Source: CAYHZG01 sp964361105 (lineage in GTDB: Bacteria; Patescibacteriota; Minisyncoccia; 2-02-FULL-40-12). From it: a stretch of 8,076 nt of DNA. The notes under the pieces were generated by a model. It saw nothing but the letters and a program-made list of their open reading frames with translations, did no database searches and was not told where the DNA came from. The stretch covers positions 1 through 8,076 of the forward strand of contig CAYHZG010000020.1 in the NCBI GenBank assembly GCA_964361105.1, written 5' to 3'. Below are positions 1-4,705 of this stretch, in pieces (the stretch's first letter is position 1; each line of letters begins with the position of its first letter). Made by a program: the position numbers and the translations under genes.

Positions 1-1477
1 CAATTATTTTATTATTTTTTATCCAGCTTAGGATTACGTTATCCGACCCTTCTATGGTTTTTGCTTCATTTTCTTGAATTGAGTATATTTTTTCCGAGTC
101 ATTAACGAACACTTTACCACTTTGAACTAAAACATTATTTAGTTTGTTTGAGTCAAGATTTGGAAAAGTAGTTAAATCAAGTAGAATACTTGGCTTTGTT
201 TCTGTGTTGATTTTTTCTATGCGGTTTAAAAGCCCTGTCGTTGCAAGCAGAAATTCGTTTTTCTTTTTCCCTTCCTCTAGTAAATCCAATTCTTTAATGG
301 CCTCGGCTAAGGATTTTCTGGCTTCGTAATTTTCTTTCAAAATAAATTTTGATTCACTCACTCTCAACCTTTCGTTTATTGAAGCCACTTCTTCTTTTAG
401 TTTTGGGTTTCTTCCGGTCAGTAAAAATAAGGTGGCAATAAAAACCACTGCCATAACCGTCACGATAAAATAATTATTCATACCTCTTGGTTTGATTAGC
501 CGCCAGTTTCTTTTATTTGAATTTTCGCCTATAACCATATCTTTAAATTTTTCAGCCGTTTTTTTCAGAGTATCGTCTTTATTAATTTTTGCAACTTCAG
601 CCCCTGTAATTTTAGCTTCTTTCCCTTTACCGCTGATTACTACATTTCTTTGAGGAGGTTCTGGGATAACCTTTTTTGCTTCTTCTTTTATTTCAAAATA
701 AACGCCGCAGCAGGGGGTCGGTCCTTTGCCATTCTTTTTAATCTTTTCAGGCGAGATAATCTTGTGGATTTGATCTAAAAATTCGCCCGATTCACTTTTG
801 CATAAGGTAGAGATAATCAGCTTTTGTTTTGGGTTAAGGCGGTTATTGGGGATAAAAAAGAAAAATCGGTCATCCTTTTTGACTTCCCCGTAGATTATGT
901 TGGAGAATCTTTTGCTGTCATCAATATGGAGTTTATTGAATTCGGTATCGTTTTCAAATACATCAAATGTTTCTTCGTTTTGAGGACGATAAGCCAACAT
1001 TTTTGCCTTTCCTATCTTTGAAGCAGACATCTTTTCCTTATTTATAAAAGCGATCCCGACATCCAATTTCAGATCATTATTATTTTTCAAAAGCCCGTCA
1101 ATAAGCTCGTTGGTTTTTTTCAGTGAGTTTTCAAAAAATTCATAGGGGTTATTTGAGGCAAGTCCAGTTGCACTTTTAGTGAGCAAAGCCGAACTATTGC
1201 CTGATTCAAGTTCTCTCTTTATGAAACTGGCGATTAGGTTGGGGACATAGTCCAAAGAGGTATCATTTGACTTGACCTGGCTGATTATGTAGAGATGGCT
1301 TTTGCCGCCCCGCTCAGCGGGGCCATTTGGGACGCTTAGCGTCCCGTTTCCGTTTCTTTCCGTCGACTGGCGGAGATTTTCGATAGTGTAAGAGAAAGCG
1401 TCAAAAAAAATTCCTTCCTGCATTTTTGGCTGAATAATTATTTCTTTTGACTTAGGGATAAGTTCCTTTATTTCCAT
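1..1477 (-). CDS. Large membrane protein: phosphatase-like N-terminal domain, one TM helix, coiled coil, start of a probable beta-propeller (3' truncated)
   Basis: The minus strand is open from ATG at 1477-1475 to the left edge: 492 codons without a stop, C-terminus outside the window. Residues about 1-230 form a mixed alpha/beta region (LYIISQVKSND near 62-72, FSNIIYGEVKKDDRFFFFIP near 191-210). It recalls the degenerate PP2C-like domain of CPR membrane proteins, but I see no intact metal-binding aspartate motif. A charged linker follows, then one hydrophobic helix at about 334-354, a charged helical/coiled-coil stretch at about 357-425, and from about 440 repeats such as KVFVNDSEKIYSI that look like beta-propeller blades. 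The likely topology is N-terminus inside, C-terminus outside. Residues about 36-58 come from a palindrome-rich DNA segment that looks inserted in frame. There is no clear SD; an inverted-repeat element lies 8 bp upstream of the ATG. The open frame is certain; the domain assignment is inference from memory of similar proteins. Confidence 0.8.
   Translation of the reverse strand, partial: MEIKELIPKSKEIIIQPKMQEGIFFDAFSYTIENLRQSTERNGNGTLSVPNGPAERGGKSHLYIISQVKSNDTSLDYVPNLIASFIKRELESGNSSALLTKSATGLASNNPYEFFENSLKKTNELIDGLLKNNNDLKLDVGIAFINKEKMSASKIGKAKMLAYRPQNEETFDVFENDTEFNKLHIDDSKRFSNIIYGEVKKDDRFFFFIPNNRLNPKQKLIISTLCKSESGEFLDQIHKIISPEKIKKNGKGPTPCCGVYFEIKEEAKKVIPEPPQRNVVISGKGKEAKITGAEVAKINKDDTLKKTAEKFKDMVIGENSNKRNWRLIKPRGMNNYFIVTVMAVVFIATLFLLTGRNPKLKEEVASINERLRVSESKFILKENYEARKSLAEAIKELDLLEEGKKKNEFLLATTGLLNRIEKINTETKPSILLDLTTFPNLDSNKLNNVLVQSGKVFVNDSEKIYSIQENEAKTIEGSDNVILSWIKNNKII
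1307..1374. repeat. Cluster of small palindromes inside a coding region
   Basis: Three hairpins lie close together. The 17-nt palindrome GCCCCGCTCAGCGGGGC at 1307-1323 and GGGACGCTTAGCGTCCC at 1329-1345 both have 8-bp stems around one central base and share the core CGCT-N-AGCG. A weaker 6-bp stem with a GACT loop (one G-T pair) lies at 1359-1374. The cluster is GC-rich in an AT-rich gene and is translated in frame as a Gly/Asn/Ser-rich stretch without a stop. It resembles palindromic elements tolerated inside genes, such as the Rickettsia RPE type; the relation is analogy only. Confidence 0.75.
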
Positions 1478-1485
1478 AATTTTGA

Positions 1486-1595
1486 CCCCGTTAGAGGCAG
1501 CCCTACCGGGTTTGTTTATCAAGAGCTTTGAATATCAAATAAATTTTATTTCTCTCGCTAAAACTGATAACTGACTTTTACTGCCTCTAACGGGG
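1486..1595. mobile_element. MITE-like inverted-repeat element, family A, copy 1 (110 bp)
   Basis: The ends are a perfect 15-bp inverted repeat, CCCCGTTAGAGGCAG at 1486-1500 and its reverse complement at 1581-1595. The element is flanked by the direct repeat TTGA (1482-1485 and 1596-1599), as a transposase-made target duplication would leave. The 80-bp interior is AT-rich and has no ORF. The left end continues with CCCTACCGGGTT, nearly the same as in copy 2 at 4594-4705 (CCCTTGCGGGTT), so the two are one family. The element separates the minus-strand start codon at 1477 from the promoter-like sequence near 1615. It probably depends on a transposase encoded elsewhere. Confidence 0.85.
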
Positions 1596-1622
1596 TTGAT
1601 TTCTTAACTTCTATTATATAAT
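1596..1622 (+). promoter_or_regulatory. Promoter-like core between divergent genes
   Basis: TATAAT at 1617-1622 lies within the palindromic ATTATATAAT (1613-1622), so a second TATAAT reads on the minus strand at 1618-1613. For the plus strand, TTGATT at 1596-1601 is a possible -35 at a short spacing of 15 bp; I see no good minus-strand -35. The stretch 1600-1665 between the two insertion elements is the likely ancestral divergent promoter region. It holds nothing else I recognise. Confidence 0.4.
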
Positions 1623-1669
1623 ATTGGCTCCATAGCATAAATTCAGCAAGTGTAAATCTTGTAGATATG

Positions 1670-1799
1670 CCCGGTAGTAGAATTTCCAAAAGTTTTTTTG
1701 GCCGATTATAAGTTACTACCTGGGTATAAATATTATAAATTTGATTTCCAAATTACTCTAATAAAAACTTAAAAGGCAATTGGAAATTTCACTACCGGG
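1670..1799. mobile_element. MITE-like inverted-repeat element, family B (130 bp)
   Basis: The ends are CCCGGTAGTAGAATTTCCAA (1670-1689) and the reverse complement of CCCGGTAGTGAAATTTCCAA (1780-1799): 18 of 20 positions match. It is bounded by the direct repeat TATG at 1666-1669 and 1800-1803. The interior contains ACTACCTGGGTAT at 1714-1726, a degenerate internal copy of the right end. It has no ORF. The terminal CCCGGTAG resembles the CCCGTTAG of family A. The right-hand TATG supplies the ATG of the next gene, so the element inserted at that start codon. A TTG at 1780 in the right arm is in frame with that gene but is probably not a real start. Confidence 0.83.
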
Positions 1800-1800
1800 T

Positions 1801-1989
1801 ATGCCAAAGCAAATTTTCGATGAATTATTCGGTTCTAAAGCTAGGGTAAAAATCCTTAAATTTTTTTTCAGAAATGAATCCGGTTTTTTTGACATAGCTA
1901 CTATTGCAAAACGTGTTCAAGAAAGAGAGATCGTAGTAAAAAAAGAATTAGAGCGTCTTTTAAAAATTAAATTTATTCAAAAACAGTAG
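1801..1989 (+). CDS. N-terminal half of a split winged-helix regulator
   Basis: This 62-codon reading frame (MPKQIFDELFGSKARVKILK onward) ends at TAG 1987-1989. The LFGSKARVKILKFFF segment followed by DIATIAKRVQEREIVVKKELERLLKIKFI is a typical winged-helix start: helix 1, then helix-turn-helix with a recognition helix. The downstream frame at 1996-2478 is in the same phase (1801 and 2020 are congruent modulo 3) and supplies the expected wing and C-terminal domain, so this was very probably one gene. I chose ATG 1801 because the in-frame TTG at 1780 lies inside an inserted repeat arm. No SD is visible. The fragment alone could still bind DNA, or the gene may be decaying. Confidence 0.6.
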   Translation: MPKQIFDELFGSKARVKILKFFFRNESGFFDIATIAKRVQEREIVVKKELERLLKIKFIQKQ

Positions 1990-1995
1990 AGAGGG

Positions 1996-2478
1996 TTGGT
2001 TCACTTACTCTACCAAAGTATGACTCCAAAATTAAAAATCAGAAAAAATAACAAAAAAAAGAGAGGTAGGAAAAGAAGCAGAAAAAAAGTAAAGGGAGTA
2101 AGTAAAGTATATTATGGGCTGAATTCAAAATTTGAATTTTTAAATGATCTGAGAAAATTAATACTTGCTTCGCCATCAGCCTCTTTTACTAAAATTACCA
2201 AGAAAATTTTGGCTTTGGGCCGGGTGAAACTGGCTTTAGTTTCTGGCGTATTTTTAAACAAAGAAAATGTGGCTGATTTGATGATTGTCGGCGATGACAT
2301 TGACCGAAGGAAATTTAAAAACTTTTTAAAATCATTGGAGGCCGAAATGGGAACCCAGATAGTTTATGCTATAATGGATACTGAGGAATTTCACTATCGC
2401 CGGGCAATGTTTGACCGATTTGTTCGGTTAATGCTTGAAGGCCCTCATGAAGTTTTAATTGAAAAGATTGAGATATAA
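1996..2478 (+). CDS. C-terminal half of the split regulator: basic linker, wing and nucleotidyltransferase-like domain
   Basis: This is the same phase as 1801-1989, separated by one in-frame TAG. Starts are uncertain: TTG at 1996, or ATG at 2020. Residues about 12-36 are a strongly basic linker (many KKK/KRKR runs). KVYYGLNSKFEFLNDLRKLIL then looks like the wing and following helix of the winged-helix domain. From about residue 65, KKILALGRVKLALVSGVFLN and VADLMIVGDDIDRRKFKNFLKSLEAEMG match the nucleotidyltransferase-like fold of a protein type common in CPR bacteria, ending with YDRFVR-like and PHEVLIEKI segments. The catalytic GSxxxGxxxxxSDxD signature is not evident, so a regulatory or sensor role is likelier than catalysis. 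The TAA stop at 2476-2478 directly abuts the tRNA gene, so the two are probably cotranscribed. Confidence 0.65.
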   Translation: MVHLLYQSMTPKLKIRKNNKKKRGRKRSRKKVKGVSKVYYGLNSKFEFLNDLRKLILASPSASFTKITKKILALGRVKLALVSGVFLNKENVADLMIVGDDIDRRKFKNFLKSLEAEMGTQIVYAIMDTEEFHYRRAMFDRFVRLMLEGPHEVLIEKIEI

Positions 2479-2553
2479 GGGCACTTAGTTCAGTGGTAGA
2501 ACATTCGCTTCACATGCGAAAGGTCGGAGGTTCAAATCCTCCAGTGCCCACCA
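2479..2553 (+). tRNA. tRNA-Val (CAC)
   Basis: The cloverleaf is complete. The acceptor GGGCACT (2479-2485) pairs perfectly with AGTGCCC (2543-2549). The D arm is GTTC/GAAC. The anticodon stem TTCGC/GCGAA (2504-2508, 2516-2520) holds loop TTCACAT with anticodon CAC at 2511-2513. The T stem is GGAGG/CCTCC with loop TTCAAAT. Discriminator A is followed by an encoded CCA (2551-2553). The gene starts at the base after the upstream stop codon, so its 5' end must be cut from a longer transcript or from the mRNA of the split regulator. It decodes GUG valine. Confidence 0.96.
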
Positions 2554-2555
2554 AT

Positions 2556-2590
2556 CTAAAAACCGCTGAATTCAGCGGTTTTTAGTTTTC
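2556..2590 (+). terminator. Rho-independent terminator after tRNA-Val
   Basis: A perfect 30-bp palindrome spans 2556-2585. Its GC core ACCGCTGAA/TTCAGCGGT is flanked by an A-run on the left and a T-run on the right, followed by AGTTTTC. It sits 3 bases after the tRNA CCA end and closes the regulator/tRNA unit. The flanking A- and T-runs would let it work in both directions. Confidence 0.85.
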
Positions 2591-2691
2591 AACAAAGTTC
2601 CTAACTTGTGAATAATTTGTAGTTATTTAGGTAACCTTCTTTCCATTTTTGCCTTGAAAGGCCGATTTTTTGTTTTTGCACAGGAATCCTA

Positions 2692-2721
2692 TTGTTTTTA
2701 TGCATATATGTGGAATATAAT
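2692..2721 (+). promoter_or_regulatory. Probable promoter of the mraZ operon
   Basis: A consensus -10, TATAAT at 2716-2721, is preceded at 18 bp by TTGTTT (2692-2697) as -35. Transcription would start near 2728 and give a leader of about 180 nt before the mraZ ATG. The upstream stretch 2586-2691 is AT-rich and I see nothing further in it. Confidence 0.55.
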
Positions 2722-2756
2722 GGAAATAAAGTGGTAAGAAGTGGATAGTTCTGTGG
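2710..2756 (+). promoter_or_regulatory. Candidate MraZ operator: phased TGG boxes
   Basis: Five TGG boxes begin at 2711, 2721, 2732, 2742 and 2754, spaced 10, 11, 10 and 12 bp, so all lie on roughly one face of the helix. Four are GTGG and the central ones read AAAGTGGTAAGAAGTGG. MraZ proteins are known to bind short direct repeats at about 10-bp spacing upstream of mraZ (TGGG-type in Enterobacteria, AAAGTG-type in Mollicutes). The boxes overlap the -10 and the expected start site, which suits autorepression. The assignment is inference from position and pattern. Confidence 0.55.
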
Positions 2757-2768
2757 ATAACTAATGAG

Positions 2769-2906
2769 TTTTGTTGAAAAGTCCTAAAAGCGAAGCGAGA
2801 CTTTTCACTACAAAACCATTACCGAGCACTCAGAAATGAAAGTATCTTTCTTTTCTGAGTGCTCGGTACTCAATTTTGTAACTATTCGCTTCGCTCATAG
2901 ACAAAA
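2769..2906. repeat. 138-bp multi-segment inverted repeat directly upstream of mraZ
   Basis: Nested complementary segments occur in symmetrical order: TTTTGT (2769-2774) with ACAAAA (2901-2906); AGCGAAGCGA (2789-2798) with TCGCTTCGCT (2886-2895); TACAAAA (2809-2815) with TTTTGTA (2874-2880); and a 17-bp stem TACCGAGCACTCAGAAA (2820-2836) with 2852-2868. The stem continues past a T-T mismatch with GAAAG/CTTTC around a TAT loop (2838-2850). The left arm also forms a local hairpin GAAAAGTC (2776-2783) with GACTTTTC (2799-2806) that places AGCGAAGCGA in its loop. The repeat ends 5 bp before the mraZ ATG and separates it from promoter and operator. I see no clear target duplication, so it may be an insertion or a native structured leader. 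Confidence 0.8.
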
Positions 2907-2911
2907 TTCGT

Positions 2912-3346
2912 ATGTTCATAGGCGAGTATTTACATTCAATTGATAATAAAAAGCGTTTAGCCATACCTTCTAGATTCAGAAGAGAATTTGGTGAAAAAGC
3001 AATTTTAACCCGGGGTCTGGATAATTGCCTATTTTTATACCCGATCCAGGAATGGCAGAAATTTTCAGAAAAAATTGGACAACTTTCAATGGGTCAGGCC
3101 AATACCAGAAGCTTTGCCCGTTTAATGCTGGCCGGCGCCACTGAAGTTGATTTTGATAACCTGGGTCGAATCTTGATTCCCGACTATTTAAAAAATTATG
3201 CTGATTTGAAAAAAAAAATCATTGTGGCCGGAATTTTAAACCGGTTGGAAATCTGGGATCAGGAAAAATGGGAGAAATACAAAGAAGAAGTTGAAAAAAA
3301 TACTGATGCGATTGCCGAAAAATTGGGAGAACTTGGATTAATTTAA
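2912..3346 (+). CDS. mraZ: MraZ, transcriptional regulator of the division/cell-wall cluster
   Basis: The 144-residue length is usual for MraZ. Two SpoVT/AbrB-like half-domains are visible. The first begins MFIGEYLHSIDNKKRLAIPS, with the DNKKRLAIPSRFR motif at residues 11-23. The second is DFDNLGRILIP at 80-90, carrying the paired D-x-x-x-R of the family. The C-terminal helix (118-142) is charged. MraZ forms ring oligomers that bind short direct repeats at its own promoter, and in most bacteria it heads the dcw operon as here. The candidate repeats at 2710-2756 are its likely operator, about 155 bp upstream because a large hairpin lies between. The start is fixed by the family's MFxGEY beginning; no SD precedes it. 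rsmH follows after 3 bp. Confidence 0.95.
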   Translation: MFIGEYLHSIDNKKRLAIPSRFRREFGEKAILTRGLDNCLFLYPIQEWQKFSEKIGQLSMGQANTRSFARLMLAGATEVDFDNLGRILIPDYLKNYADLKKKIIVAGILNRLEIWDQEKWEKYKEEVEKNTDAIAEKLGELGLI

Positions 3347-3349
3347 AAA

Positions 3350-4240
3350 ATGGAACACATTCCCGTTCTTTTAAAAGAGGTTTTGGAATATCTTAAACCA
3401 AGTCCGGGTCAGAGGATTATTGATGCCACCTTTAATGGCGGCGGCCATTCCTCAGTAATTTTGGAGAGAATCAAGCCGAATGGAAAAGTTTTAGGCATAG
3501 AATTAGATACCGAGCTATTCAGTAAAGCAAAAGAGAGGTTTTCAAAAGTTAAAGAAATAATTTTGATAAATGATAATTATAGGAATTTAAAAAAAATTGC
3601 AGGAGAAAACGATTTTTTAAAGGCCGACGGAATTTTGTTTGACCTTGGTTTATCAAGCTGGCATTTATCAGAAAGCAAAAGGGGATTCAGTTTTCAAAAA
3701 GAAGAGCCATTGGATATGAGGTATTGGCAAAAGGAAGAATTGACTGCCCGGGAAATCGTAAATCAATGGCCACCGGAAGCGATTGAAAAAGTTTTAAAAG
3801 AATATGGGGAAGAAAAATTTGCCAAGCCAATTTCAAAAGCGATTATTGAAGCAAGAAAGAAAAAATCAGTCATTAGCACCTTTCAATTAATCGAAGTTAT
3901 TAAAAACGCAGTTCCATTTTGGTACCGCCATGGCCGCCGCCTCCACTTTGCCACCAAAACATTTCAGGCCTTAAGGATTGCCGTAAATGACGAATTGGGG
4001 AATCTGGAATCAGCAGTCAAAGAATTACCAAATGTTTTAAAAAGCGGAGGCCGGGCATTAATGATTTCTTTTCACTCTCTTGAGGACAGGATTATTAAAA
4101 ATGGTTTCCGCAGTTTAAAGGAGTTGGGGGTCGTCGAAATCATTACTAAAAAGCCGGTCCGGCCGTCAGTTGAAGAGGTGATAAAAAATCCTCGCTCCCG
4201 CAGCGCCAAGCTTAGAGTCATAGAAATTAGTAAAAAATAG
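3350..4240 (+). CDS. rsmH: RsmH, 16S rRNA m4C1402 N4-methyltransferase
   Basis: This 296-residue protein uses S-adenosylmethionine to methylate N4 of cytidine 1402 in 16S rRNA. It opens with the family signature HIPVLLKEVLEYL. The SAM-binding motif I is DATFNGGGHS at 25-34; the common form is D-G-T-x-G-x-GGHS, so the middle differs slightly. GIELD follows at 49-53, then FDLGLSS near 97-103, RGFSF and LDMRY, and FATKTFQALRIAVNDEL. SFHSLEDRIIK and the C-terminal NPRSRSAKLRVIE complete the family pattern, so the gene looks intact. It follows mraZ by 3 bp, the conserved bacterial order. The next gene starts 1 bp after its TAG. Confidence 0.96.
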   Translation: MEHIPVLLKEVLEYLKPSPGQRIIDATFNGGGHSSVILERIKPNGKVLGIELDTELFSKAKERFSKVKEIILINDNYRNLKKIAGENDFLKADGILFDLGLSSWHLSESKRGFSFQKEEPLDMRYWQKEELTAREIVNQWPPEAIEKVLKEYGEEKFAKPISKAIIEARKKKSVISTFQLIEVIKNAVPFWYRHGRRLHFATKTFQALRIAVNDELGNLESAVKELPNVLKSGGRALMISFHSLEDRIIKNGFRSLKELGVVEIITKKPVRPSVEEVIKNPRSRSAKLRVIEISKK

Positions 4241-4241
4241 A

Positions 4242-4592
4242 ATGAAACAGATAACTAATTTAAAAGAAAAATTAAATAAAAAAATTCAGATGGTTAATTT
4301 TAGAAAAATGAATCTAATTCTTTTGCTATTTACTCTGACTTTATTCAGTTATTACATTTATCAGGCCATTTCGATTTCTTCAGGAAATGTCAGCTTGGTA
4401 AATCTCAAAAAAAAGCTCTTGGAGATAAAAAATGATTTAGCTAGGATAAGCCAATCAGATAACCTCGAAAATTTTAACCCGGATTTAATTAAAGAAAGCT
4501 TCAAAATGGCTGAAATAGAAAAGTTTGATTATATCATTGTCGGACCGTCAGAATTCGTTTTAATCCAGGGAAATTCAACAAATAGTCAATGA
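4242..4592 (+). CDS. FtsL-like small bitopic division protein
   Basis: This is a 116-residue protein with a basic N-terminus, one membrane helix at about 24-45 (MNLILLLFTLTLFSYYIYQA), and a short charged helical segment at about 53-72. The C-terminal region ends in YIIVGPSEFVLIQ. Size, topology and position between rsmH and ftsI are those of FtsL, which in known bacteria joins FtsB/DivIC and activates septal FtsWI. The sequence itself is too divergent to prove this, and the coiled coil is shorter than usual. It starts 1 bp after the rsmH stop. Its TGA at 4590-4592 lies in ATGAG, which is repeated at 4705-4709 where ftsI starts, so the two genes once overlapped at ATGA. Confidence 0.65.
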   Translation: MKQITNLKEKLNKKIQMVNFRKMNLILLLFTLTLFSYYIYQAISISSGNVSLVNLKKKLLEIKNDLARISQSDNLENFNPDLIKESFKMAEIEKFDYIIVGPSEFVLIQGNSTNSQ

Positions 4593-4593
4593 G

Positions 4594-4705
4594 TCCCGTT
4601 AGAGGCAGCCCTTGCGGGTTAAATTATGAAAAGTTTTTGTGAAGCCAAACTCTCCCTGATAATGTCATTAAACCTACACCATGACTGATACTGCCTCTAA
4701 CGGGA
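4594..4705. mobile_element. MITE-like inverted-repeat element, family A, copy 2 (112 bp), inside the dcw operon
   Basis: The ends are TCCCGTTAGAGGCAG (4594-4608) and its exact reverse complement (4691-4705). The flanking direct repeat is TGAG at 4590-4593 and 4706-4709, extended to ATGAG if the element's last A is counted. The first 26 bases match copy 1 (1486 on) apart from the outermost base and two central bases of CCCTNNCGGGTT. The outermost base pair is C-G in copy 1 and T-A here, kept complementary in both. The interior has no ORF. Deleting one repeat plus the element joins the ftsL stop and ftsI start as an ATGA overlap. Confidence 0.88.

Noticed and set aside
824..1021. Plus-strand 65-codon frame inside the left-hand gene
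   Set aside because: It is antisense to a 492-codon continuous minus-strand frame and looks like chance.
1486..1595. Family A element as a transcription terminator
   Set aside because: The 15-bp arms are 80 bp apart and not followed by a T-run on either strand.
1486..1799. CRISPR-like array from repeated short segments
   Set aside because: The repeats are inverted pairs of two different families with direct target duplications, not regularly spaced direct repeats.
1780..1800. TTG at 1780 as the start of the split regulator
   Set aside because: The codons are the right arm of the family B repeat; ATG 1801 fits the family start and the reconstructed empty site.
1987..1989. Alternative genetic code (recoded stop) to explain the interrupted regulator
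   Set aside because: TAG ends rsmH, ftsI and murF at sensible places and TGA ends the ftsL-like gene; the recoding known in some CPR lineages concerns TGA, not TAG.
2752..2760. TGTGGATAA, a perfect DnaA box, as a sign of a replication origin
   Set aside because: It is a single copy with no cluster and no dnaA/dnaN nearby; it is better read as the last TGG box of the phased array, though DnaA binding is not excluded.
4681..4704. ATG at 4681 as the ftsI start (adds MTDTASNG)
   Set aside because: These codons are the inner flank and right arm of the inserted repeat; the ATG at 4705 is the one preserved by the target duplication.
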